64,000 bases of DNA, taken from positions 198,423,737 through 198,487,736 of the forward strand of contig NC_133770.1 in NCBI RefSeq assembly GCF_003597395.2. The letters are read 5' to 3'. Below the pieces are notes generated by a model. It searched no databases. It was not told the origin of the DNA and worked only from the letters and a program-made list of their open reading frames with translations. Positions within the stretch are counted from its first letter, which is position 1. Each line of letters opens with the position of its first letter. Origin of the DNA: Chelonoidis abingdonii (Eukaryota > Chordata > Testudines > Testudinidae). The position numbers and the translations under genes are program-made. Below, in pieces: positions 48,308 through 59,133 of the stretch.

Positions 48308-48930
48308 TGATTCAAAATAGAATACAAAATGGGTATGAATGTCCACTCATCAGTTACTGCTCTGTTCTCCCTTCTCTTATCCTAGCATATCTTGAATTTA
48401 GATCATCCATTGAAGCTGGGTGAATTATTTTTTTTCTGCTTCCAATCTGATCTTTTTCACAGATAGTTTCATTGTTTAACTCTTTATGAAATCATTTGTG
48501 TGAATAAATTGCAGCCTAGAGACTATTTGCAAATTTTGCACTACAATTCTTTGTTATTTACTGTGTGATTGGTCACATAGGCCTGTTCTGTACACACAGC
48601 TTTGTCAGTTTATCTAAATGATGTTAAACAGATTTACTTAACCCAGTGCAATTTTAGGGTATGGAAACGCTTATTCTTACATAGATTTAAATCCTGGTTT
48701 ATATTGGTTTAGTTTTCACTCATTAGCTAAACTGATGAGTGTCCACACATACACACACACCACAATGGGCTAGCTGTCTAACATCCCACCTTTAGTTAAA
48801 CTGGTGCAACTTCTATGTTTAGACCAGCCATAGGTCACATGGTATTTTTTTTTGTCCCATGACCAGTTTATCTATTTTTTAAAGAAAAGGCCCGCACAAA
48901 TCATCAGGGCTTTAATCATCTACAGCGAAC
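48308..48930. other. AT-rich non-coding sequence
   Basis: Only a short (CA)n-like patch near 48745-48765; nothing else identified. Confidence 0.4.
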
Positions 48931-50030
48931 TGTGACAGAATGTACCACTGTGTCCATACTCTAAAACTATTGTAATAATCTTTGTAAAAGTATGCCTTGT
49001 TAGGTATCATCAAAAAACATATAAGTTGCTTGCTGGTCAATATTGTCCTGATAAAATGGGTAGCAACACTGTATGTGAAGTTATATGTATGTGGAGATTT
49101 CCCTATATTATCTTATTAACATATGTTCCAAACCACAGCAGAAGTTGGCAAACAGATCTGTCTCAAAGAAAGGAATGTGTGCTCTGCTTAATTTGCATTT
49201 AAGTGGGAAACAGTCATCAAGCAGAAAGGGTAGACAAACAGGTGAGGAAAAGCAGCAGAGAATATTCTTCTCTATAGACTTTTTGTCTCCTGAATTTTAG
49301 CTGGAAACATTTTTAAGACGGGGACTGATACTATAAAAAAGGAGGGACAAAAATCCCCAAACGCCTTCTCTCTGCCTCCCTGCTCATCCATTCACTGCAC
49401 CAGAATGGACAAAGAAAGCAGCCGTTGGACTGGAGAAGGGGTCCTGACTGGTGAAGTTTGGTCAGTAAGACTGCTGAAAGCGTATGGTGAGAAAACTTTA
49501 TTTTCAATTTATCATAGTTTGTTAGGCACCAATAAGTGTTTTCTCTTTATTTTTCTTGTAACTATTTCTGACTTTTATGCATTACTTCTACTTGCTTAAA
49601 ATCTCTCTTTGTAGTTAATAAACTTGTTTCATTGTTTTATCTAATCCATTGTGTTTAAATTGAAGTGTTTGGAAAACTGCATTTGGGGTAACAAGATGTG
49701 TATGTATTATTTCTACTGATGTAATGACAGACTTGCACTGCCCAGCCCTTTCCTGAACAATACAAGATATACACTTCTGGGGAAAATCTAGGATTGGAGG
49801 TGTGTTGGGGTCACTCTGCAGCATAACCAAGGCTGGTAAGAGCCCAGGTGTGCATGGCTGGCTGTAGCATATACACAGACATACCTGGGAATGACTTGCA
49901 TGCTGCAGGCTGTTGGTGAGCAATCCAGACTGGAGCCTACAGCAGCAAAGCATTGAAAAGAGAATCCCAGGTTAAAGAGCATAGGTGACACAGCTACTCA
50001 TTAGTCTGGATTGCAACCTGGTATGTCACA
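48931..50030 (+). mobile_element. Solo LTR, about 1.1 kb, copy 1
   Basis: Starts TGTGACAGAATGTACC and ends ACCTGGTATGTCACA, giving a perfect 7-bp terminal inverted repeat TGTGACA/TGTCACA. AATAAA at 49617-49622 followed by a TTGTTTCATTGTTTT stretch is a fitting poly(A) region. No internal retroelement sequence adjoins it. A diverged copy lies inverted at 52760-53680. A target duplication is not clear (GAAC left, GGAC right would need one change). Confidence 0.75.
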
Positions 50031-50149
50031 GGACCATAGGATTTACTGTTGTCAGTGGCCCGTTTGCAAAGGGTTCTTCTAGCATACAGCTGGAGGCCAG
50101 CATGTGGGCCTCGAACACTAAAGGGATTATAGTGGACTGCAATGTTTAG
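50031..50149. other. Non-coding sequence
   Basis: Short unassigned spacer between the LTR and the MIR-like repeat. Confidence 0.4.
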
Positions 50150-50410
50150 TGGTTGTGGGTCAAATTCTGACCACACAAAATTCATTGCAGGATCAGAGTT
50201 TTTGACTGTAAGCTCAATGGGACCAAAGAACAGTGTCTTTTCTATGTTCTGCAAAGTACCTTGTATGTTCTGGGTGCTATGTAATTCTTACTACTACTAC
50301 TAACCTGGTATATGTGAGCTATCCATGTGGTTTGCTGTGTAGGATTGATTACCTGTTTTCTTGGTCTTGTTGCATCAGTGCAACTTCTTTGGGCTCATAA
50401 AGACTGCGAA
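50150..50410 (+). repeat. MIR-like repeat copy B
   Basis: CTGTAAGCTCAATGGGACC, AAGAACAGTGTCTTTTCTAT, GGGTGCTATGTAATTC, AACCTGGTATATGTGAGCTA and GCTCATAAAGACTG follow the order seen in copy C at 51.81 kb, over about 230 bases. Confidence 0.5.
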
Positions 50411-51804
50411 TAAATAAAGATACAGATGCATGAACTACTATTTGTAAAACACACTTTGCTGCAGTTCAGATTTAGGATACATTTTATCTGAACTCCCTGG
50501 TAACGTAACTCCCACAGTTTGCTAAGTGGTTCTGGTTTTGCCTATCTTTAATTGTGAAGAACATGCTGGTAGAAATTCAGAATCTAGAATTCTTTCACCT
50601 CAGTGAATTTTGACATGTTTAACACTTAGCGCTTCATGTAATCTTAAAAGTAATAGATGTAGTTAAGCATCCCTCTCCTCCCCACACATAAATGGAAAAA
50701 GTATCAAAAGATTCTGAGCTGACATAGCAAGGTTAGTGAGGCTTGGACACCCAGAATAAAACTGAGCATATATGAGGTGTATGAGACATCTCACACTGTG
50801 CCTATTGCAGATATTCAGCAACCATAGATCAAGCTCACTCGACTTTGAGTATCAAAGTGAGTATGATATTTAGACATCGTTAATCTCTTGTAATTGGAGC
50901 AATGTCAAACAAGCAGTGAAAAATGTTGACAAATATTTCCCTCACTATTTTCTTAGAGGATATGGGGTGATTACATCCTCAGAGAAATAATAGTGATTAA
51001 TTTGGCCCATTGGTAGAAAGTAAACAAGGATATGTGAGCAGTTGTCTCTGTTGAGCTATATTCTCTCAGCCATGGGATTGAAATTATTTTAAAAAGTAAT
51101 TGGTAATTTTAGCTGTACAGTTAATAAGTATTGATATATATTCCTGATGTCTTTTTTTTGTTTTCATTTCATAGTAGAATCAACTTGTTTGCTTTTCATT
51201 TGTGAGACCTAACAGTGAAAGGTTAGATTATCCCCTCAACTTTTATTTCTGAATGCACTGAAGCCTCATAGAAACAGAAACAAATTGAGAAGATCAATTT
51301 TTATGGGCACTGATGCAAATGCATGTGCCGTGTTTGATAAGTGTATCACTCCATCCCATGCAAGGAAGCAGAATTCACTGAAAAGCTACCAAATTCTTTG
51401 TGTGAACTCAGAACCATATGATTGTTTGAGGTATCTGCCAGGTTTTTCAATTAAGGTTTATGCATTCACTGCAAAAATAATTTTATATTAGCAAAAATGC
51501 CTAAATACTGATAAACTAGTTCAATGAATGCTTTACCAGGTGATCTGTTCAATTTCCCAACTGAATGTTTCCCACTATATGTTTGAACAAATATTTTGCA
51601 AACTTACTTATATTTTTTTTATGAAGACTTCTGTAAACCCTTACAATTTATCTCAGGTGGTCCTATTGAGAACGAAATCACACTATCAGCTAAGCACTGA
51701 AAATGAAGTGTAGGGTTGTTTTTTCCCCCCCTTTCTTTTTAAAAATAAAGTTTTATTTCATATACGTTAAAAAGACTTTAATTGGAGCTTGGCACAGTTA
51801 AAAA
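50411..51804. other. AT-rich non-coding sequence
   Basis: No gene or named repeat seen. Confidence 0.4.
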
Positions 51805-52035
51805 CTACTAGGGTAAGCCCATGTCTGACTACACACAGTTCATGGCAAGATTGGAGCCTTACACTATAATGGAGCCACAGAACAGAGTCTTTTTCTGTGT
51901 TCTGTGAAGAACCTTGGACATTTTGGGTGCTAGGTAACTGCTGCGAATAATAGCCTGGTACATGTGATCTATCTGCAAGTTTTGCTATGTGGGACTGGTT
52001 ACCTAAGTCACATGGAGTTGTTTCTGTGGCCCATA
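51805..52035 (+). repeat. MIR-like repeat copy C
   Basis: CACAGTTCATGGCAAGATTG, CACAGAACAGAGTCTTTTTC, GGGTGCTAGGTAACTGC, AGCCTGGTACATGTGATCTA and GCCCATAAAATCAAG parallel copy B. A MIR-type family is my best guess. Confidence 0.5.
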
Positions 52036-52759
52036 AAATCAAGAGGGAGGGTTTCTTTCCGAACAGCAAAGAACATTGTATACACAGGCTGAGATTTTCC
52101 AACCTGCCCTATGTGACTGGAATTACAATACCCATTAATTTAAATAAGAATTAGGCATCTGAATCTCTGAGCAGCTTGGAAAACCTCAGCAATGATTTCT
52201 TGAAATTTCTATACTCAAAAGCCCTATTTTCATATATCTTATGCATAGAAATGCAGATAAGTTTTCTCACAATTTGCAGTCAGATGCACATCTGTAAGCC
52301 TGTGAGGAGTCTCACTTACTCTATTCAGGGGTGTAGTTTGTCTGAGAGCAGGTTTCCAGAGGAGAGGTCCCATTAATGAAACTTATATTTGTATTATCCC
52401 CACAATTTTTTTCCCGTAGCTGCCAGAATGAGCAAATAGCACATAGCAGACCATAGGTCTATAGGCCACAGGTCATTGAAGGGGACAGTTCTATTGCTTA
52501 ACAGCACGGACCTTAGCCTTCAAAAACAGGCCAGCAATTATATAGGACACTGGTTCCATTTGCACTGCACACACAGGTTCATCCAGTGAGGGAAGGAGGA
52601 GAATCGTGCTAGACTAAAAGCACTGAGGGAGCATAAGATGCTGAAATAGTACATTATTTATGGTGATATTCCTGTAAAGGTAATTAAAATATTGCAGTCA
52701 CTATTCTAAAACTAAGGATCTTAATAACTTGTTCCTCTCTGTAATAGGAAACTGCCCCC
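52036..52759. other. Non-coding sequence
   Basis: No gene or defined repeat recognised. Confidence 0.4.
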
Positions 52760-53680
52760 TGTGACATACCAGGGTACAATTCAGACTAATGAGCAGTTAT
52801 GTCACCCCTGCCTTGCAACCTCCAACCTGAGCTGCTCACAAACCGCCTTCCAGCAGGCAAACCACATCCTGAGTATCTGTGTAACTGCAGCCTGTAAGCC
52901 ACACTTAGGTTACACTCTGGCTCTCACCAGCGTTGGTGATACTGCAGGGCGATCCAGCATACCGCCCAGAAATGCACGTTTTGTACTGTCCAGCCCTCTC
53001 CTGTATAAGTTATGTTAAGTCTGTTATTTCTTTAATAGGTATAATATGCACACACTTTGTTATCCCGTAAAACTCAGAAATGGTTACAAGAAAAATAAAG
53101 ATAAAATGCTACTGGTGCCTAACCAAACTACGGTAAATTGAAAGCAAGGTTTTCTCATCACATGCTTTTAGCTACTGACCAAACTTCTTAGGTCAGGACC
53201 CCTTCTCCAGTCCATCGACTGCTTCCTTTTTCTATTCTGGTGCAGTGAATCAATAGGTGTTGGGACTTGGGGTGTTGGTCTCTCCTTTTTACAGATTCGG
53301 TCCCCCTCTTAAAAAATATTTCTGGCTGGGTACCAGGAGACACAAAGTCTATAGAGAAGGATATTCCCTGCTGCTTTTCTTTGACCCGTTTGAGCTTCAT
53401 TTGTGTCCCTTTCTGCTCGATGACTGTTTCCTACTTAAATGCAAATTAAGCAGAGCACACACTCCTTTGTTTGAGACAGACCTGTTTGTCAACATCTGTT
53501 TGGAACATGTGTTAGTAACACCATAAAATGGAATCTTAACTTCACAATGTTGCCACACATATTTTACCAGGACAATCAAGACCAGCAAATTATGGGTTTT
53601 AAATGATACCTCACAAGACATACTTTGCACAAAGATTATTGCAATAGTATGTGAGGTGTGAATACAGAGTACATTGTCCA
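52760..53680 (-). mobile_element. Solo LTR, copy 2 (inverted, deleted)
   Basis: Starts TGTGACATACC, the reverse complement of the end of copy 1, and follows copy 1 in reverse to about 53680. Long shared words include TTTGCATTTAAGT and GCAAATTAAGCAGAGCACAC (reverse complement). It is about 920 bp against 1100 because the part equivalent to about 49.59-49.69 kb, holding the poly(A) signal, is missing, and the far end is degraded where it meets the GC-rich block. Only one clean terminal remains. Confidence 0.75.
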
Positions 53681-54692
53681 GTGGCGTAGCCAGATTCTAA
53701 GAGCAGGGGGAGCAAACATAAGAAAGGATCCCCCTTGGCTCCTCCTCCAGCTGCTCTGCGCGCCACCCGCCTCGGCCCTGAAGGGGTCCATTCCCTGCTG
53801 GCTTCCCTTCTGCGCTGCTATGGGGCCGAGCACCTACCTCGCCGGGCCCCCCAGGTAGGGGGTGAGGTGACACCCCCATGTGCCCTGGGCTGGGCCAGGC
53901 CGAGCTGCGGTGGGGTCTGTGTCCCTTTAAGGGCGGGGCTGGCTCTACTCCCCACTGCAGGCTGATGCCAGAGCCTGGGCTGAGAGCCAGGCTCGTCTTC
54001 TGCACCAGCTCCGGGCAGGGCTTTGCTGTGGCTCCCCCAGTGCCCCCAGGCTGGGCCGCCCCACGGTAGGGGTGGGTTGCATGAGACAGGGCAGGACCCA
54101 GTGGGGCCGAGCTGAACAGGCCCGGCAGGGCAGTACGGGGCCTGCTGGAGGGGGAAGCTGGGGAGAGGTGGCATGGCCTCAACCCTCTGGGGCTGCCTGC
54201 CCAGTGAAGGAGGCAGAAGGGCGCAAGCCGCAGCAGGAACCCAGCCCCCGGGGAAGGGGATCAGGGGCCAGCCCGAGAATGCAGGAGCAGCCCCAAGACA
54301 GCTGGGCGCATGCAGAGCAGAGCCCAAGCCCCATGGTGGGCAGTGCTGCAGAGGAGGAACCCACGCTCTGCAGCGGGTGAGGAGAGCCCCAGGCAGGGGG
54401 AGCTGGGCTTCCTGCACCTACCTCTTGCGGCCACTTCATGCTGCTTCCAGTACCAGCCCTGCTGCTGCAGTTGCTAGCGCTGCTGCTTTCTGCTTCCTGT
54501 GACCGGCGCCACCCCGCCCCACCCCAGAGACCAGCCCCTGCCCCCCCCTTGCCTGCAGGAGTTCAGCCCAGTAACCCCGGAAAATGTGCTGAGGGGAAGT
54601 GGCTGCTTCCCCTGCACCCCACTAGCTATGGTACTGACATTGTCATACTCCCAAAGGAGGAATTTGAGGTGGATTGGTCAGTGGGTGAGTAG
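53681..54692 (+). repeat. GC-rich block, probably a repeat
   Basis: About 1 kb of abruptly GC-rich sequence with many CG dinucleotides, starting GTGGCGTAGCCAGATTCTAA, a start I recall from dispersed vertebrate repeats. Open frames exist in several registers on both strands, which points to composition. One plus-strand frame (54438-54692) starts MLLPVPALLLQLLALLLSA, resembling a signal peptide, but it derives from CTG-rich DNA, has no recognisable domain, and no supporting splice structure is evident. A CpG island with a first exon is the less likely alternative. Confidence 0.45.
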
Positions 54693-55109
54693 CATCTCTG
54701 GCAGCATGGCTTCAGTGGAGTCAGAGAAACTCAAGAGAGCTGGAGAAAGCCCTTTCCTCAAGCACTTACCAGAAACAGCTGGTTTTGGTAGTTGATTCCT
54801 CGCTGGTGCAAACTCTGTCTGCTGTACCACGAGAAAAACTTCATAAGAGTATACTGTTGTTACTTATTCCTCCTTTGCTTAAAGAGTGAAAGATCTGGTA
54901 CATTTTCAAGCAACTGTCAGCCTTTGCTGACAGATTCTGGTTATTTACATAACTGGAGGATTTTCCTTATTTTTCTTCTAAACAACCTTTGAGAAATTAA
55001 ATGGAAAAAAGCCTATGTTAAGGCTACACACTTAAGTACTCCAAAAACCAGGAAATAGCAGAGTTCAAGTTAAAAGCATAACTATAACTCTGCCCAAATA
55101 GAGGTATGC
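54693..55109. other. AT-rich non-coding sequence
   Basis: Nothing recognisable. Confidence 0.4.
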
Positions 55110-55344
55110 AATACAATAATACCCAGTGCTTATGTAACGCTTTTCATAAGTAGATCTCAGCATACTTTACAGAGGATGTTGAGTATCATTATCCCCATTT
55201 TATAGATGTACATTAACTGAGGCACTGAGAGATGGGATGACTTTCCCAAGGTTGGCTAACAGGCTAACAGCAGAGCTGGGAAACAGAGCTCAGATCTTTT
55301 GAATTACAGTCCAGTGCTTTATCCATTAGGCCATTCTGCCTCTT
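55110..55344 (-). repeat. CORE-SINE, antisense
   Basis: The plus strand reads CCCATTTTATAGATGTA, ACTGAGGCACTGAGAG, TTTCCCAAGGTTGGCTAACA and CAGTGCTTTATCCATTAGGC, the antisense order of a tRNA-headed SINE. Its sense head GCCTAATGGATAAAGCACTGG is A-box-like and AAGATCTGAGCTCTG is B-box-like. The family is of MIR or AmnSINE type; the exact name is uncertain. Confidence 0.6.
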
Positions 55345-55419
55345 TGCTTAAATGACTTCTTAATTTTGCAACCTCAACTTTGCATTAACATAACTATTGT
55401 GCATTTAATGCCATTTAAA

Positions 55420-55545
55420 GCTTGATCCTACCAACCACTTTTGCATGAAATTAAATTTAAACATGTGAGTAGACTCATTGAAGTAAATGAGAGTACTCAG
55501 ATCGTTAAACATTTAACATACGCTTAACTTTAAGTAATTGGAATA
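55420..55545. repeat. Foldback-type repeat (diverged)
   Basis: GCTTGATCCTACCAACC, ACATGTGAGTAGACTCATTG, AGTAAATGAGAGTACTC and ACATACGCTTAACTTTAAG are words of a palindromic repeat centred on CATTGAAGTAAATG. The arms pair only in part. Confidence 0.4.
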
Positions 55546-56600
55546 TAAATTGATATACTGTGTGAGCATGACATAATAAAAACTTTACTTTGAAGTAGTA
55601 CGGGCATTTATGATGGTATTTTTAAAAAGGACAATTAAGTAGACCCAGCAATATGAAGCCAATTCCTCCAAAATGACAGTGGCTGCATGTTTCTAAGTAT
55701 AATCATCCTTTTCAAAGCAAGCACTTATTTTGGTTGCAGCTCTAAGATCAGTGCATTTTCAGAGTATAATTTTGTCTAACTTTTTCTATCTTAGCTTTTT
55801 ATTTTAAAGAGACTTATTTTTAAATAATGAAGAAAACACCATATTAGAATATGTATTTAAAAAAATCATCCGAGCATCCATAACTACTTTTTTAGAACTC
55901 TGTCCCCTGCAATATAATTATCAACTTGTAGGTGAATGGACCATGTATAATAAAGCCATGATTGCCTGAGCACAATTCAACCAGCAAATTGTTTACTAAT
56001 GAGAGACACCAGTAAGAGAAAACTTTTTGTTATGAATCATAAGTTTTTGTTTTCCACCACTCTTCTCTTGCTTCATAGTTCCAAGTCCCAGATGTATACA
56101 GGGAAACAGGTAAATATGAACAGGTGTTGATATATCACATTTCTCAAACAAGTATTTACTGTGCATGTAATTAGTTACTTTTTGTCATTTAATTAAGAAA
56201 TATTTGATAACACGAATTAGTCAATATTTGCACAGCACTGAGCATATAAATGTTCAGCATTGTTATGCAACTAATTAGCCTAAAATATATTAAGAATGTG
56301 CTAATGATAATGGATAGTGAATATAATTCATATTAAATGTACTGATGGAACAGACTTCTTTCTTAATTTAAAAAAAAATTTCCTCTTTGCACTGCAGTTA
56401 CAATGTCTGGTTACCTGAGAGTGTAGATTCACTCTCTCCAGTTTAATCCTCTGATGCCCAACATGATCTCCAAACACAAAAGTCCTAGAACGCTGTGGAA
56501 ATTCACTGCATGTATTTGTTAAATTCCAATAGAAGAAACTTTATAAGATATGATATTGCTCCAACATTACCTGAATGATTAGTGCACTATTCTTTCTGCA
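55546..56600. other. AT-rich non-coding sequence
   Basis: No gene or clear repeat. Confidence 0.45.
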
Positions 56601-57225
56601 GTGACCACTTGAAGTGGTGAGCCCCATTTCATCAGTGTATTCCTGCTCAATAGAGCTCCTAAGTACATGCTTAACTTTAGGCATATGCTTAAATCCCTTT
56701 GGGCTACATCCAGCAAGGGATTTAGGTACTTAACTGCTATTTTAGGCACCTAAATTGAAAATTGGAACCTCAACCCTCCCTGCTAATTAACTCTATAGAT
56801 TCCTAAATTTTTACCAGTAAAGTCCCCATAACATCAGCTGGTTGGCATGCACAAAGCTACCTAAATCACAGTTGGGTCCTCAAACAAGGCAGTCTCCACC
56901 TATCTCATCTGACTCAGTAGCTGTTCTCAGAAGCCATCTACCACATGGAGCCCTGTACAATATAGAGAAGAAGCCCTCCCACACACATACATACCTGATA
57001 GTCCAATGGTTGAGCACTCTCCCAGGATGGGGGAGACCCACTTTCAAATCCTCATTTTGCTTGTTGTAGAGCAGGAACTTGAACTCACCTCTCCCATTTC
57101 TCAGTACCCCAACAACCAGGCTATAGAATCATATTCTCTGTCCCAATAATTATTTCATACCACTATCACCACCTCATTTTTTTGTGAGAAAGGGCTAACT
57201 TGGTTTAGGCACTGATCCTAGGAGA
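56601..57225 (+). repeat. Older dispersed repeat, left part, split by CR1
   Basis: TAAGTACATGCTTAACTTTAG, GGGATTTAGGTACTTAACTG and TTTAGGCACCTAAATTG recall a reptile repeat family. The likely right part resumes after the CR1 at 59134 (AAGGGGAGGGAGACATATCC) and ends near 59490 with related words (AAGCACATGCTTAAATGTAAG). It includes the tRNA-like unit at 56995-57060. That both parts belong to one element is inference. Confidence 0.45.
56995..57060 (+). repeat. tRNA-like SINE-type unit within the older repeat
   Basis: TAGTCCAATGGTTGAGCACT is A-box-like and CACTTTCAAATCCTC is B-box-like (GGTTCAAATCC consensus), about 45 bases apart. This is the spacing of a tRNA-derived pol III promoter. It lacks a full cloverleaf and is not a tRNA gene. 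Confidence 0.5.
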
Positions 57226-57950
57226 GGGTTCACAGCTGAGGGTCAGCTCCCAGACTGCTGCACTGGGCAGCACAGTATGGGGAAGAGCTGAACAGCGCTT
57301 AGTGGTGAAAGAACAGGTTAAGGACAACTTAGAAAATTTGGACCTGCACAAGTCCATGGGGCTGGATGCACTGCATCCAAGGGTGCTAAAGGAGTTGGCG
57401 GATGTGATTGCAGAGTCATTAGCCATTATTTTTTAAAACTCATGGTGATCAGGGGAAGGCCTGGATGATTGGAAAAAGGCAAATATAGTGCCTATCTTTG
57501 AAAAAGGAGAATCTAGGGAACTACAGACCTGGAAAAATCATGGAGCAAGTCCTCGAGGAATCCATTTTGAAGCACTTGGAGGAGAGGAAGGTGATCAGAA
57601 ACAATCAACATGGATTCCCCAAGGTCAAGTCATGCCTGATGAACCTGATTGCCTTCTATGATTAGATAACTAGCTTTGTGTGTATGGGGAAAGCAGTGGA
57701 TGTGATATATCTTGACTTTAGCAAAGCCCTTGTTAAGGTATCCCAAAGTATTCTTGCCAGCAAGTTAAAAAAATTATGGATTGGATGAATGGCCTATAAG
57801 GTGGATAGATTGTCAGGCTCAATGGTAGCTGGTATCAATTGAAGTGCTGCTGAGGTCAGTCCTTGGGCTGATTTTGTTCAACATCTTCATAATGATCTGA
57901 TGGATTGCACCTTAGCAAGTTTGTGGATGACATAAAGCTGGGGGGAAGAG

Positions 57951-58101
57951 GTATCACAGAATATGAAGGGATCTCAGGAGGTCATCTAGTTGAACTGCCT
58001 GCTCAAAGCAGGACTAATCTCTAGTCAGATTTTTGCCCTAGATCAAGGGCTGAACTCACATCCCTGGGTTTAACAGGCCAATGCTCAAACCCTCCCCCCA
58101 A
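57951..58101 (-). mobile_element. CR1-tailed tRNA-type SINE, antisense, nested in CR1
   Basis: The plus strand begins with the reverse complement of a CR1 3' end (GAATATGAAGGGATCTCAGG, GTCATCTAGTTGAACTGC, TGCTCAAAGCAGGAC). It continues into the reverse complement of a tRNA-like head: GGGCTGAACTCACATCCCTGG pairs with a B box, and AACAGGCCAATGCTCAAACC with the region near the A box. A tRNA head joined to a CR1 tail is the layout of reptile SINEs mobilised by CR1. The interrupted CR1 reads across GGTA...TAGATATTCTGG. Confidence 0.75.
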
Positions 58102-58196
58102 TAGATATTCTGGAAGGTAGGGATAGGGTCCAGAATGACCTAGACATATTGGAGGATTAGGCTAAAAGAAATCTGATGAGGTTCAACAAGGACAAG

Positions 58197-58347
58197 CTGA
58201 TAATTTGAACCAGGAGAAAGGATGGTTTTACAAATAAAGCACTAGACGGGGCCTCAGGAGAACTAATTTCAATTCCCAGCTCCCTCATCAAGGCTGTGTG
58301 ATCTTGGGCAAGTAACTTGCCTCTCTGAGACTCAGAAATCTGACGAC
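58197..58347 (+). mobile_element. MIR/CORE-type SINE nested in CR1
   Basis: It contains GGTTTTACAAATAAAGCACT (tRNA-like head), AGGAGAACTAATTTCAATTCC (B-box region) and the MIR core CTTGGGCAAGTAACTTGCC. It is flanked by a 30-bp near-exact duplication of CR1 sequence (58167-58196 and 58348-58377, three mismatches), beginning AGAAATCTG and ending GACAAG. The CR1 segment elsewhere carries this word once, so it is most simply a target-site duplication. Confidence 0.75.
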
Positions 58348-58568
58348 AGAAATCTGCTGAAGTTCAACAAAGACAAGTGCAGAATCCTTCACTTAGGATG
58401 GAAGAATCCCATGCACTGCTACAGGCTGGGGACCGACTGGCTAAGCAGCAGTTCTGCAGAAAAGGGCCTGGGGATTACAGTGGACAAGAAGCTGGATATG
58501 AGTCAACAGTGTGCCCTTATTGCCAAGAAGGCTAATGGCATATTGGGCTACATTAGCAGGACAAGGCC

Positions 58569-58949
58569 ATGTGCCCAAGGCAGATCAAAGGAAGTGATTA
58601 TTCCCCTTTATTCAGCACTGGTGAGGCCACAACTGAGTACTGCATCCAGTTCCCCCCCTGGCCACCCTACAGAAAGGATGTGGACAAATTGGAGAGGTCC
58701 AGCAGAGGAAACATGCTGTGGCACATGACTTATGAGGAGAGGCTAAGGGAACTGGAATTATTTAGTCTGCAGAAAAGAAGAATGAGGGAGGATTTGACAG
58801 CAGCCTTCGACTACCTGAAGGGTTCTAAAGAGGCTGGAGCTCAGCTGTTCTCATTGGTGGCAATGACAACAAGGAGCAATGTCTCAAGTTGCAGTGGGGG
58901 AGGTTTAGGTTTGATATTAGGAAAAACTATTTCACTAGGAGGGTGGTGA
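58569..58949 (+). pseudogene. CR1 ORF2 C-terminal fragment, copy 3
   Basis: 126 codons with [33 protein letters not shown] and [20 protein letters not shown]. The last words are out of the frame normally used by CR1 ([15 protein letters not shown] at 30.6 kb), which shows a frameshift near 58885. Confidence 0.85.
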
Positions 58950-59133
58950 AGTACTGGAATGGGTTACCTAGGCAGGTGGTAGAATCTCCATCCTTAGAGG
59001 TTTTTAAGGCCTGGCTTGACAAAGTCCTGGCTGGGATGATTTAGTTGGGGTTGGTCCTGCTTTGAGCAGGGTGCTGGACTAGATGACCTCCTGAAGTCCG
59101 TTCTGACCCTGATATTCTATGATTTTATGAACC

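Larger units (their letters stand above)
57226..59133 (+). mobile_element. CR1 LINE copy 3, with two nested SINEs
   Basis: Covers most of the reverse transcriptase and the 3' end. Frames show [48 protein letters not shown] and KFVDDIKLGG; the catalytic FADD is FVDD here (57920-57931). The copy has stops and frameshifts, and SINE inserts at about 57951-58101 and 58197-58347. The C-terminal part ([20 protein letters not shown]) and the 3' end GGACTAGATGACCTCCTGAA, TATTCTATGATTTTATGA are intact in outline. It is inserted within an older repeat. Confidence 0.92.

Noticed and set aside
53697..54502. Overlapping 100-200-codon frames on both strands
   Set aside because: Proline/alanine-rich in all registers with no homology I can recognise; treated as a GC-rich repeat.
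56995..57060. Possible tRNA gene
   Set aside because: Only A-box- and B-box-like words; no cloverleaf, acceptor stem or plausible anticodon arm. It is a SINE-type unit.
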